NCBI GenBank assembly: GCA_947476855.1
Contig: CANJSR010000066.1
Coordinates: forward strand, 1-14,578
DNA length: 14,578 nt
Source: Acetobacteraceae bacterium
GTDB taxonomy: Bacteria > Pseudomonadota > Alphaproteobacteria > Acetobacterales > Acetobacteraceae
Direction: 5' to 3'
Both the position numbers and the translations under genes were made by a program. Position 1 is the first letter of the stretch; each line of letters begins with the position of its first letter. This document shows, piece after piece, positions 1 through 7,212 of this stretch. Under the pieces are notes generated by a model. It searched no databases and was not told where the DNA came from. It was given only the letters and a program-made list of their open reading frames with translations.

Positions 1-1
1 G

Positions 2-136
2 GAACAGGTGGCTGAACTGCGGGATGTCGGGGTGCGGCATCTGCTGTGCCAGACCGGCTTCGGCGACATGAGCCACGCGCAGAACATGGCCTCCATGCGC
101 CGGTTCGGCGAGGAAGTGATGCCCGCCTTCCGCTGA
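2..136 (+). CDS. LLM-class flavin-dependent oxidoreductase, C-terminal fragment
   Basis: Only the last 44 codons are present; the gene begins left of the window. The frame reads through to a TGA. The tail has the pattern typical of the C-terminus of bacterial-luciferase-like (LLM) monooxygenases: a short strand with LLCQTGFGDM, then a helix containing SMRRFGEEVMPAFR, where family members usually end in a variant of 'L..F..EVMPAFR'. These enzymes use FMN or F420 on a TIM barrel, and this segment would be the last strand and helix of the barrel. The substrate cannot be told from the tail. The gene runs convergently into a carbonic anhydrase gene, with a hairpin in the 43 bases between them. Family assignment is fairly secure and specific function is unknown. 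Confidence 0.75.
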   Translation, partial: EQVAELRDVGVRHLLCQTGFGDMSHAQNMASMRRFGEEVMPAFR

Positions 137-148
137 CCGGTGGATGTG

Positions 149-172
149 GCGCCCCAACGCGGGTTGGGGCGC
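149..172. terminator. Stem-loop between convergent genes, probable bidirectional terminator
   Basis: A perfect 10-bp inverted repeat (GCGCCCCAAC at 149-158, its complement at 163-172) encloses a GCGG loop. It lies 12 bases after the stop of the left oxidoreductase and 7 bases beyond the stop of the convergent carbonic anhydrase gene, so it can serve both. No T-run follows on either strand, so it is not a textbook Rho-independent terminator. Stem quality and position support a role in 3'-end formation. Confidence 0.55.
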
Positions 173-179
173 GTCGGCC

Positions 180-821
180 CTAGCCGAACGCGCCTTCGAG
201 GTTCGGCTGGCCCGGCACGACGCTGAACTGGCCATCGGCGCCGAGCATGCTGAGCGCGCCGGAACGGATATCAAAATGGGCGCCTTGGACCCGGAGCGTC
301 CCGGCTTCCACACGCTCTCGTATCCAGGGGAACGTCATCAGGTTCTCGATCGACTGCTTCACCGCTTCCCGCTCACAGCAGAGTTGAAGGTCGGTGCCGT
401 CGTCGCAGGCCAGCGCCCTGGTGCGGGCGGGTTCGGCCAGGCGAATCCAACTGGCCACGAAATCCCCGGCCTCGGGCGGTACGCCGGTCAGCAAGGCGCG
501 GATGCCGCCGCACAAAGCATGGCCCATCACCAGCAGGTCATGGACCTCCAGCACGCGTACGCCGAATTCCAGGGCGGCGCTGGTGCCGTGATAGGCGGCG
601 TCGGGCGCGTAGGGCGGCACCAGGCTGGCGACGTTACGGACGACAAAAAGCTCCCCTGGTCCGGCATCGAAGATCATGCCCGGATCGACTCGGCTGTCGG
701 CGCAGGACAGCACCATGACCCGAGGCTGCTGGCCGGCGTCGGCCAGTTCCTCGAACAGACGCTTGCGGTCGGGCCAGGCGGTGGCGCGGAAGCGGTGATA
801 TCCGTTTAGCAATCTGTTCAT
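180..821 (-). CDS. Beta-class carbonic anhydrase
   Basis: This 213-residue protein interconverts CO2 and bicarbonate and is probably cytoplasmic, as no signal peptide is visible. The zinc site is clear: Cys40 and Asp42 in the CADSR motif, and His101 and Cys104 in GHALCGG, matching the beta-class ligand pattern C-x-D-x-R ... H-x-x-C. The stretch VVRNVASLVPPY and the 'HGT.AALEFGV.VL' helix are also typical. Length is normal for the family (about 200-230). I chose the ATG at 821 because the protein then starts with the usual 'NRLLNGYHRFR' helix. A longer open frame reaches 1004, but its extra residues have no family resemblance and overlap radA. The gene is 49 bases downstream of radA on the same strand and may be its last co-transcribed partner. 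No strong ribosome binding site is seen. Confidence 0.93.
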   Translation of the reverse strand: MNRLLNGYHRFRATAWPDRKRLFEELADAGQQPRVMVLSCADSRVDPGMIFDAGPGELFVVRNVASLVPPYAPDAAYHGTSAALEFGVRVLEVHDLLVMGHALCGGIRALLTGVPPEAGDFVASWIRLAEPARTRALACDDGTDLQLCCEREAVKQSIENLMTFPWIRERVEAGTLRVQGAHFDIRSGALSMLGADGQFSVVPGQPNLEGAFG

Positions 822-870
822 GTGGCGTGATCTGGTCCCGAGTTTGGCAAGCGCAAGCGTCTGTGATGCA

Positions 871-2289
871 TCATGTTTTAGAAGATTCCGGTGCGAACCT
901 GGCGACCAGGTCGGCGATGTGGCCGATTTCCTCCAGCCGCAGCCCCTCGGGTGGGGAAAGTTTACGGCTGCCATGGGCGACGCGCCTGGGCAAGGCCGCG
1001 GCATCGAAGCCCAGCTTGGCGGCTTCCTTCAGTCGGGCCTCGGCCTGGGCAACCTGACGGATTTCGCCGGAGAGGCCGATTTCTCCGAAATAGACCATGC
1101 CTGGATCGGTCGGTTTGTCGAACGCGGCTGAGGCAATCGCCGCCGCCACCGCCATGTCGGCCGCGGGCTCCACGACTCGCAGGCCGCCGGCGACATTCAG
1201 ATAGACGTCGGTCTGATTCAGCCGGACCCCGGCACGCGTTTCCAGCACGGCCAGCAGCATCGACAGCCGGCCGCTGTCCCAGCCGATGACCGACCGGCGC
1301 GGTGACCCGCTGGGGTTCGGGGCGAGCAGGGCCTGCACCTCTACCAATACGGGCCGCGTTCCTTCCAGGCCGGCGAAGACCGCGCTGCCGGCGACGTTGC
1401 CACGCCGTTCCGCCAGGAACAGGGCGGACGGATTGGGCACTTCGGCCAGGCCGCGGTCCGTCATCTCGAAGACGCCGATTTCGTCGGTGGCGCCGAAGCG
1501 GTTCTTGACCGCGCGCAAGATACGGAACTGGTGGCCACGATCGCCTTCGAAATACAGGACGGCGTCGACCATGTGCTCCAGCACCCGCGGGCCGGCCAGG
1601 GCGCCGTCCTTGGTCACGTGCCCTACCAGCACGAGCGCGAAGGACCCGGCCTTGGCATGGCGGATCAACTCGAAAGAGCACGCGCGCACCTGGGCCACCG
1701 TGCCGGGGGCACTGTCGATCGCATCCAGCCACATGGTCTGGATGGAGTCGATCACGACCAGCGTCGCGTCCGGGGCCTGGTCGAGGCTGGCGCAGATGTC
1801 ACGCACGTTCACCGCCGCCGCCAGTTCGATGGTGGTTTCCGAGACGCCCAGGCGGCGGGCGCGCAGGCGCACTTGCTCGATCGACTCTTCGCCCGAGACA
1901 TAAAGGACACGCCGGCCCAGACGCGCAAGGGCGGCAGCGGTCTGGAGCAGAAGGGTGGATTTGCCGATGCCTGGGTCTCCGCCCACCAGCACGACGGACG
2001 CGGGGACAAGCCCGCCCCCCAGCACGCGGTCGAGTTCGGCCATGCCGGTCGGCGCGCGGGGGGGTGGGGCGGCGGAGCCGGCGAGCCCAACGAAAGAGAT
2101 CCCCTTGGCCGGCGCGGCCCGTCCCGTCGGTCCCTTGGTGGCGGCTCCCTTCCCGCCGACGCCGGGGGCGGCGGTGATCGCCTCCTCCAGGATCGTGTTC
2201 CACTCGCCGCATGTCTCGCACCGGCCCGCCCACTTCATGGTGACGGCGCCGCAGGACTGGCAGACGAAACGGGCGGTGGGCTTGGCCAT
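871..2289 (-). CDS. radA: DNA repair protein RadA/Sms
   Basis: RadA is a RecA-related ATPase that helps process recombination intermediates and promotes branch migration. At 472 residues it is full length and has all expected parts. There is an N-terminal C4 zinc finger (Cys10, Cys13, Cys24, Cys27). The RecA-like core carries Walker A GGDPGIGKST at 103-112, a Walker B strand LVVIDS near 177-182, and the RadA-specific KNRFG motif at 262-266. The C-terminal Lon-protease-like domain includes DVYLNVAGG near 361-369 and EPAADMAVA. The proteolytic serine of true Lon is not expected in RadA. The ATG at 2289 is the natural start because it is followed directly by the zinc finger. It begins 5 bases after the stop of the sbmA-like gene, so co-transcription is likely. 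Function is housekeeping. Confidence 0.97.
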   Translation of the reverse strand: MAKPTARFVCQSCGAVTMKWAGRCETCGEWNTILEEAITAAPGVGGKGAATKGPTGRAAPAKGISFVGLAGSAAPPPRAPTGMAELDRVLGGGLVPASVVLVGGDPGIGKSTLLLQTAAALARLGRRVLYVSGEESIEQVRLRARRLGVSETTIELAAAVNVRDICASLDQAPDATLVVIDSIQTMWLDAIDSAPGTVAQVRACSFELIRHAKAGSFALVLVGHVTKDGALAGPRVLEHMVDAVLYFEGDRGHQFRILRAVKNRFGATDEIGVFEMTDRGLAEVPNPSALFLAERRGNVAGSAVFAGLEGTRPVLVEVQALLAPNPSGSPRRSVIGWDSGRLSMLLAVLETRAGVRLNQTDVYLNVAGGLRVVEPAADMAVAAAIASAAFDKPTDPGMVYFGEIGLSGEIRQVAQAEARLKEAAKLGFDAAALPRRVAHGSRKLSPPEGLRLEEIGHIADLVARFAPESSKT

Positions 2290-2294
2290 GGTTT

Positions 2295-3287
2295 TCAGCC
2301 CTGCTCCGCTGCCTCGCGCGTGCGGATCTGATGCTCAAAGGCCCGCAGACGCTTGTACACCGACATCAGCTCCACGATCGTCGTCCAACTGTTGACCAGG
2401 TACTGGAATGAACTTTCAACCCGCCCAAAGGCGCGGACGATCTGCTGCATGACGCCCAGCGTCACCGCGCCCGCGACCAGGGTCGGCGCCAGGGCAATAT
2501 AGGGCACCAGCACGCTGAACTGCAGGTAGGACCACCGGGCCACGTCGAAATACAGATAGTGGAAGAACAGCCGGAAATAGTTCCGCCGGACATCGGCGAA
2601 CAGCAGACGCAGGTTTTCGGCCTCGGCTCGTTCGGCGTTGTCCTCGCCATAAACGAGTTCCTTGCGATAGGCGGCCTCGACGCGCTGGTTCTCGAACTCG
2701 AGCCCCGGCAGCTTGATCCCGACGGCCGCGAGCAGCACGGTCCCGGACAGAGCCAGCAGGATCGCGACCCAGACCAGCGCATGCGGCACCGGCCCGATCC
2801 AGGGCAGTTCCTTCACCTGCGCGGACAGGGTCCACAGGATCGGCAGGAAGGCGAACAGCGTCATGACCGAGCGCATGAAGCTCACGCCCAGGCCTTCCAC
2901 CATGCGGGCGAACCGCATCGTGTCTTCCTGGATGCGCTGTGATGCGCCCTCGATATGGCGGACGGTGTGCCAGTGCGCCGCGTAGTAGTCGTTCATCGCG
3001 TTGCGCCAGCGGAAGACGTAGTGCTTGATGAAGAAGTCCGTGGCGACGGCGATCACGACATACAGGCCGGCGATGTATCCGAAGGTGGAGAGCTGGCCCA
3101 TGTACTCGTCCATGGTAATTGTGTTGGGCTTGCTCAGGGCCTTCTGGATCAGGTTGTAGAATTCCCCGAACCATTCGTTGATCTTGACGTCGAGTTCCAC
3201 CTTGTACCAGGTCGAGAACAGGATCAGCGCGCCACCCGGGATCGACCACAGGATCCAGCGGCGGGTCATGAAGAATGAGCGGAACAA
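2295..3287 (-). CDS. Short SbmA/BacA-like peptide transporter
   Basis: This 330-residue inner-membrane protein belongs to the SbmA/BacA family. SbmA imports peptide antibiotics, has an ABC-exporter-like transmembrane fold without an ATPase domain, and is proton driven. Recognisable family blocks are HYVFRWRNAMNDYY, IEGASQRIQEDTMRFA, GIKLPGLEFENQRVEAAYRKELVYGED, NYFRLFFHYLYFDVAR and the C-terminal LVNSWTTIVELMSVYKRLRAFEH. E. coli SbmA is about 406 residues. Here the N-terminal MFRSFF is followed almost at once by RRWILWS, which matches SbmA near residue 80, so roughly 75 residues with the first membrane helix or helices are missing. The start is TTG at 3287, chosen because AGGAG sits 6 bases upstream and the resulting N-terminus matches SbmA. 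A TTG at 3293 abuts the AGGAG and is less likely. Substrate is unknown. Confidence 0.88.
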   Translation of the reverse strand: MFRSFFMTRRWILWSIPGGALILFSTWYKVELDVKINEWFGEFYNLIQKALSKPNTITMDEYMGQLSTFGYIAGLYVVIAVATDFFIKHYVFRWRNAMNDYYAAHWHTVRHIEGASQRIQEDTMRFARMVEGLGVSFMRSVMTLFAFLPILWTLSAQVKELPWIGPVPHALVWVAILLALSGTVLLAAVGIKLPGLEFENQRVEAAYRKELVYGEDNAERAEAENLRLLFADVRRNYFRLFFHYLYFDVARWSYLQFSVLVPYIALAPTLVAGAVTLGVMQQIVRAFGRVESSFQYLVNSWTTIVELMSVYKRLRAFEHQIRTREAAEQG

Positions 3288-3293
3288 GGGCAA

Positions 3294-3298
3294 CTCCT
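3294..3298 (-). promoter_or_regulatory. Ribosome binding site deciding a TTG start
   Basis: The minus-strand AGGAG is followed by TTG, CCC, TTG. The first TTG (3293) touches the Shine-Dalgarno and is badly spaced. The second (3287) is 6 bases away, which is ideal, and yields the SbmA-like N-terminus MFRSFF. Confidence 0.6.
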
Positions 3299-3382
3299 AT
3301 CCGGGCCTTGTCCATGGACCCGCATGACCCAGCCTACCGCGTTTTCGTTCCGCGCGCGCGCGCTGAAATCGCGCCTTGGGGA

Positions 3383-3892
3383 CTACCGCCCCGCGGTCAG
3401 CATCGCCTGCCCGCCCTTTGGACCATTCACCGTCGCGGCCAGGATGCGCCAGGTCTGGCCGTCCCGGTTCGCCACGTATTCCCGGTAGTGCAGGTCGGCG
3501 GCGCGCTTGTCGTCCCGCTCGATCACCAGTTCGACCCCCAGTCCGATCTGGCGCAGCGCTGCTTCCAACGCCGCCCAGACCGCCGTTCCCGTCGCCTCGT
3601 TGGTGATGCAGGAGCATAGCCCGTCATCGGAGGAGACCAGCACGAACTTGCCGCTGGGCGTGGTGGCGTCAAACACCTGCCCGGGCGCGCCGTTCAGGAA
3701 GGCCGAACGGGCGGGCTCGAGCACGACTGGCAGCGGCACCTTGGCGGCCCAACCGCGCAGGCGCGCCGGATCGCCGGCAAAGGGCACGCATCCCTGCACG
3801 AACAGCCCGGCCAGGTCCGTGGCCGACGTCACCGGCTGGGCGAGCGCCGGCCCGATGCCGAACAGCCAAAGGAGCAACGCGATCCGGCGCAT
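3383..3892 (-). CDS. Small secreted protein of unknown function
   Basis: I do not recognise a family for this 169-residue protein. Residues 1-19 form a clear Sec signal peptide: two arginines, a hydrophobic LLLWLFGIGPA core and an ALAQ-P cleavage site. No lipobox cysteine is seen, so a soluble periplasmic protein is expected. The mature part has three cysteines (35, 93, 95), the last two as CSC in a 'VSSDDGLCSC' stretch. A predicted alpha/beta pattern follows, with the strand VELVIERDD. It starts only 3 bases after the stop of the mlaF-like gene, suggesting translational coupling and a possible functional link to envelope lipid transport, although it does not resemble MlaC. An 88-base gap to the next gene (sbmA-like) contains a 13-base alternating CG run at 3351-3363 and no clear terminator. 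Confidence 0.75.
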   Translation of the reverse strand: MRRIALLLWLFGIGPALAQPVTSATDLAGLFVQGCVPFAGDPARLRGWAAKVPLPVVLEPARSAFLNGAPGQVFDATTPSGKFVLVSSDDGLCSCITNEATGTAVWAALEAALRQIGLGVELVIERDDKRAADLHYREYVANRDGQTWRILAATVNGPKGGQAMLTAGR

Positions 3893-3895
3893 CGG

Positions 3896-4672
3896 TTAGC
3901 GCCGCAGCTCCATCTGGATGGGTCCCTCGCGCCGGCCATGGGTGAACTGGTCGACCATCTCGTTCCCGCTTTCCAGCAGCTCCGCGGCTGGCCCGTTCCA
4001 CACGATCCGGCCCTTGTGGATCATCGCCGCGGTGTCGCCAATCCGCCGAGCGCTCGCCATGTCATGGGTGATCGCGATGGCGGTGCTGCCCAGGCGGCGG
4101 ACGCAATCCACGATCAGCCCGTCGATCACCGCGCCCATGATCGGGTCCAGGCCGGTTGTCGGCTCATCGAAAAACAGGATGTCGGGCCGGGCGGCGATGG
4201 CGCGGGCCAGGGCGACGCGCTTCTGCATGCCGCCCGAGAGTTCGGCCGGAGACAGATCGCCCACCGTGTCCGCCAGCCCGACCTGGGCCAGGTATTCATT
4301 GGCCCGTCCGCGAGCCTCGGCCCGCGTGGTCTGGCCTTGGGCGAGCAGGCCGAAGCTGACGTTTTCCCAGACCGGGATGGAATCGAACAGCGCGCCATTC
4401 TGAAACAGCATACCAATTCGGGCCCGCGCCATCTCCCGTTCGGCGCGCGGCAGGGTCAGGATGTCGCGGCCGTCGATTTCGATTGTCCCTGAGTCAGGTT
4501 CGATCAGGCCGAGGACGCATTTCAGCAGCACAGACTTGCCCGAGCCGGAGCCGCCGATCACGACCAGGGAGGTTCCGGGCATCACGTCCAGGTCGATGCC
4601 ATCCAGGACGACCTTGGGGCCGAACTGCTTGCACAGGCCGCGCAGGCGAATCTTGGGAACAGGCTGGCTCAT
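3896..4672 (-). CDS. mlaF: MlaF-type phospholipid-transport ABC ATPase
   Basis: This 258-residue nucleotide-binding subunit is of the MlaF/Ttg2A type, which powers the MlaE permease in phospholipid trafficking between the membranes. Motifs are intact: Walker A GGSGSGKS at 40-47, Q-loop Gln91, signature LSGGM at 145-149, Walker B ILFFDEP at 165-171 and switch His203. The MlaF subtype is shown by LFQNGALFDSIPVWENV after the Q-loop and a C-terminal tail (MVDQFTHGRREGPI) resembling that of E. coli MlaF. The ATG at 4672 was chosen over an upstream in-frame start at 4732 because the family's N-terminus begins there; a GGAG lies 13 bases upstream. No mlaE, mlaD or mlaC is in the window. A weak minus-strand promoter candidate (TTGGCG at 4732-4727, AAATAT at 4707-4702, 19-base spacer) lies upstream. 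The gene is divergent from the transporter cassettes. Whether it could energise them is unclear. Confidence 0.88.
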   Translation of the reverse strand: MSQPVPKIRLRGLCKQFGPKVVLDGIDLDVMPGTSLVVIGGSGSGKSVLLKCVLGLIEPDSGTIEIDGRDILTLPRAEREMARARIGMLFQNGALFDSIPVWENVSFGLLAQGQTTRAEARGRANEYLAQVGLADTVGDLSPAELSGGMQKRVALARAIAARPDILFFDEPTTGLDPIMGAVIDGLIVDCVRRLGSTAIAITHDMASARRIGDTAAMIHKGRIVWNGPAAELLESGNEMVDQFTHGRREGPIQMELRR

Positions 4673-4752
4673 ATGGATGGCATTTCTCCGGCGCTGTGTG
4701 GATATTTGGCACGGGCCGCCCCCGGGCGCCAACCATGAAGGTTCCAGGCGGT

Positions 4753-4783
4753 GACACGTGATAGCGGGTGTCGGTAACGTGTC
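4753..4783. repeat. 7-bp inverted repeat at the start of the first fusion gene
   Basis: GACACGT (4753-4759) and its exact complement ACGTGTC (4777-4783) are separated by 17 bases. The right arm ends 2 bases before the chosen ATG of the fusion transporter gene, and the left arm overlaps a palindromic CACGTG (4755-4760). It could be an operator half-site pair or an RNA hairpin close to the start codon. A 7-bp repeat in GC-rich DNA can also arise by chance. Confidence 0.35.
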
Positions 4784-4785
4784 GC

Positions 4786-6489
4786 ATGGTCGGTAGCTTC
4801 GAGTCGCCCCCGGGTCGGTGGGTCATCATGGCGCTTACGCTTGCGATCCTGGGATGGACCCTGGGCCTTCCCGCCATCGCGGCCGAACCGGGCGCCCGGT
4901 TCGCCGAACCGTCGCTGGCCACCGCCCGATCCATCCTGGCCACCGCGCGCGCCGAAATGGACGGGAATTGCCGTACCCCGCACGACAGACTGGCCGAGAT
5001 CCTGTGCCAGAAAGTCCTGAATGTCGGGTTGCGGGCATCCTATCCCGGCTTTTCCCAGCGCGGGGCGGATGGCATGTTCACCGGGTTCGAGGTCGACCTT
5101 GCGCGGATGATCGCGGACTTCCTGGGCGTGGAGATGAGGCCGGTCCGGGTCACGCCGAAGTCCCGCATTCCCCTTGTCGTCCGCGGGCAGGCCGATCTGT
5201 CCATCGCCACGACCGGCCATGACCGCATCCGCGACAGCCAGGTCCGCTTCATCCGCCCGCACTATTTCGCATCCCAGACCGCTCTGGTCGGACCGAAATC
5301 CGCCACCATCCGTGGCTGGGACGACCTGATCGACCAGACCATCTGCATGCCGCTCGGCGCCAGTTCCAACCTGATGGTGTCCTCGGCCCGGGTGAAGGTG
5401 CTGATCTTCGAGACCCCGCGCCAGCTTGCCGACGCGCTGAATTTCGAGCGGTGCCGTTTCATCGTCCACGATGACTCATTCTTCTGGCGCTATCGGGAAA
5501 ATACCGAATGGGCGAGCCGATTCGAGATCAAGTTCACCTTCGCGCCCATCCGCTGGGGCATGTTCATCGCCCCGGACCGGTCCGACCGGCTGGCGGACAT
5601 CCTGACGTTGTTGAGCGTTGCCTATCACATCGATGGCACCTTCCTCCGCCTCGCCGAGCCGCATCGGCTGAACCCCGGATTCCTGGATGCGGAGCGCCAT
5701 CATTGGCTGAGCCCGATCTGCCTGGGGCCGCATGGGTTCCCCGCGCCTGCCTGCCTGTCTGATCCGATCGACAGCCTGCCGGACCTGCGGACGCGGTTCG
5801 CCCGCTATATCGACACGCTGGAAGCCCATCTGGGGACGGTCCGTTCCGACGGGATGGACCTGTCCGCGCTGAAGCATCAGGCGATGTTCGAGCGGCTGAT
5901 GGATGGCGTGGCCGTTTCCATCGTCCTGGTGGTCGGGGCGACGAGCATGACGATGCTCTGCGCGATCGGCTTTGCGACGCTGCTGGTTTCCCGCCGACGC
6001 TGGCTCCGCTGGCCGGCGTTGGTGCTGACGCAGATCGGCCAGACCACGCCCATGCCGTTGCTCATGTTCTTCGGTTACGTCCTGGCGGGCGGCATCACGA
6101 CCTACACGGCCCCCGTGGCGGTGGGCGTGTCGATCCTGGTCCTGGGTGCCTACAACGGATGCTATGCAAGCCGAGCGATCGCGGAGGTGAGGAGGACGGC
6201 GGGGGAGGAGGGGCGGGACTGGATGCGCTCGATGGGTAATGCCATCGCGGTGTCCTGGACCCAGATCACCGCCTTTGTCGTCAACGCCACCAAGGGAACG
6301 CCCGCCGCCGACATGATCGGCGTGCCCGAATTCGTCAGCGTGCTGAGCGACCTGTCCGCCTATGCCTGGGACAGGACGCCGTTGTTCGTCACGCTGCTGG
6401 TCTTCTACTCGGGGTTGGTGCTGGCGGTGATCTTCCTGCTGTCGCTCGCCGAGAAATGGATCGTCCGCGCCTGGAGTGTCCGGCCATGA
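4786..6489 (+). CDS. Solute-binding protein-ABC permease fusion, cassette A
   Basis: This 567-residue protein joins a polar-amino-acid-type solute-binding domain to a HisM/GlnP-like permease domain. Residues 15-32 form a signal peptide or anchor. The binding domain spans about 70-300 with family motifs: LNVGLRASYPGF, FTGFEVDLARMIADFLGV, a candidate ligand arginine in RIRDSQVRF, and DALNFERCRFIVHDD. Six cysteines (62, 74, 187, 223, 312, 323) recur in the paralogue and are probably periplasmic disulfides. From about 367 come roughly five membrane helices, with QTTPMPLLMFFGY and, near the end, NATKGTPAADMIGVPEF, the counterpart of the usual 'LLKDTSL..VIGVPEL'. The cytoplasmic loop that normally carries the EAA motif (about 465-490) is about 13 residues shorter than canonical and lacks EAA---G. 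The start could also be GTG 4768 or ATG 4828; ATG 4786 makes both paralogues 567 residues. Ligand and direction of transport are unknown. Confidence 0.85.
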   Translation: MVGSFESPPGRWVIMALTLAILGWTLGLPAIAAEPGARFAEPSLATARSILATARAEMDGNCRTPHDRLAEILCQKVLNVGLRASYPGFSQRGADGMFTGFEVDLARMIADFLGVEMRPVRVTPKSRIPLVVRGQADLSIATTGHDRIRDSQVRFIRPHYFASQTALVGPKSATIRGWDDLIDQTICMPLGASSNLMVSSARVKVLIFETPRQLADALNFERCRFIVHDDSFFWRYRENTEWASRFEIKFTFAPIRWGMFIAPDRSDRLADILTLLSVAYHIDGTFLRLAEPHRLNPGFLDAERHHWLSPICLGPHGFPAPACLSDPIDSLPDLRTRFARYIDTLEAHLGTVRSDGMDLSALKHQAMFERLMDGVAVSIVLVVGATSMTMLCAIGFATLLVSRRRWLRWPALVLTQIGQTTPMPLLMFFGYVLAGGITTYTAPVAVGVSILVLGAYNGCYASRAIAEVRRTAGEEGRDWMRSMGNAIAVSWTQITAFVVNATKGTPAADMIGVPEFVSVLSDLSAYAWDRTPLFVTLLVFYSGLVLAVIFLLSLAEKWIVRAWSVRP

Positions 6490-7088
6490 TCGAGATGATC
6501 CTGGCGTTCATTCCCCTTCTGCTGCGGGGCTTCCTGATCGACCTGTGGATCGCCCTGGCCGCCACGGTGATCGGGCTGGCGATCGGGTTGCCCATCGCGT
6601 GGGTGCGCCATCGTATGGCCTGGACGCGGCGGCCGCTGCGGGTCGTGATCCGGTTGATGCAGGCCGCGCCGGTGTATGTCGTGATGTTCTTCCTGCTCAA
6701 CATGCTGCCCGATGAGGTCGAGGCGCTGGGTTGGACGATCGTGATCGGCGGCGTCACCGTGATGATCCTGGCCCAATGTGCCTACATGATCCCCTATGTG
6801 GCGGAGGCCGGCTTCGACATGCTGTGCCACCTGCGGGAGCGGGAGATCGGGAAGGCCCTGCTGTTCCTGCCCAACCTGCTGCGAGGCTTCAACGTGGTGA
6901 TCATGTCATCGGGCTTCGGTGCCGCGATCGGCGTGGCCGAGGCGGTGGGCGTCACCGTGCGGGAAGCTGAAATGCTTGAAACCATGGGAGAAAGAGTGGC
7001 GTTGTTCCTCACCGCGATTGCCCTGTTCGTGACCTTCTTCTCCGCCGCCAATCTGCTGGTGCAGCGGCTCGCGCGGCTGTCCCGCTGA
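6486..7088 (+). CDS. ABC-type amino acid permease subunit, cassette A
   Basis: This 200-residue membrane protein of the HisQ/GlnP permease type is probably the partner of the preceding fusion's permease domain. The ATG at 6486 overlaps the upstream TGA (ATGA), and a GGAG lies 9 bases upstream, so translation is coupled. The N-terminal half matches the family well: GFLIDLWIALAATVIGLAIGLP and IRLMQAAPVYVVMFFLLNMLP (usual form 'LFRGTPLLVQLFFLYFGLP'). The second half is compressed. Only about 28 residues separate the 'AY' of helix 3-4 from LFLPN (about 36 in typical members), and LFLPN is followed after about 20 by AAIGVAEAVG. Instead of EAARALG there is only REREIGKAL. About five helices are expected. 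It is nearly gap-free against its paralogue in cassette B. Confidence 0.82.
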   Translation: MIEMILAFIPLLLRGFLIDLWIALAATVIGLAIGLPIAWVRHRMAWTRRPLRVVIRLMQAAPVYVVMFFLLNMLPDEVEALGWTIVIGGVTVMILAQCAYMIPYVAEAGFDMLCHLREREIGKALLFLPNLLRGFNVVIMSSGFGAAIGVAEAVGVTVREAEMLETMGERVALFLTAIALFVTFFSAANLLVQRLARLSR

Positions 7089-7212
7089 GTCTTGTGGACG
7101 ATGGAGCGGCGTGCTGTCATATTGTGAAACATGAGCGCGCGTCCTTGCGTGCCCAGGGTGGCATGCCACGGAGGCCCAACTGCCAACATCGCCTGACGCA
7201 CCGGCAGGACCT

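Noticed and set aside
822..1004. N-terminal extension of the carbonic anhydrase
   Set aside because: The extra residues overlap radA in another frame and match nothing in beta-carbonic anhydrases; the ATG at 821 gives a normal family N-terminus.
3340..3370. Alternating CG run and nearby T-rich stretch as a terminator or Z-DNA element
   Set aside because: The 13-base CG alternation is self-complementary but forms no stem with a T tail; short runs like this are expected at this GC content.
3896..4672. The MlaF-like ATPase as dedicated partner of the fusion transporters
   Set aside because: Its sequence is of the MlaF subtype, it is divergently transcribed, and the permeases lack a clear coupling motif. 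It is not excluded and is listed as a test, but it is not supported enough to annotate.
7092..7123. Promoter upstream of the methyltransferase (TTGTGG and TCATAT-like boxes)
   Set aside because: Spacing is 19-20 bases and the -10 match is poor, so it is not distinguishable from chance.
7131..7196. A 21-codon ORF upstream of the methyltransferase as a leader peptide
   Set aside because: It has no ribosome binding site, no runs of a regulatory amino acid, and no attenuator-like hairpins that I could see.
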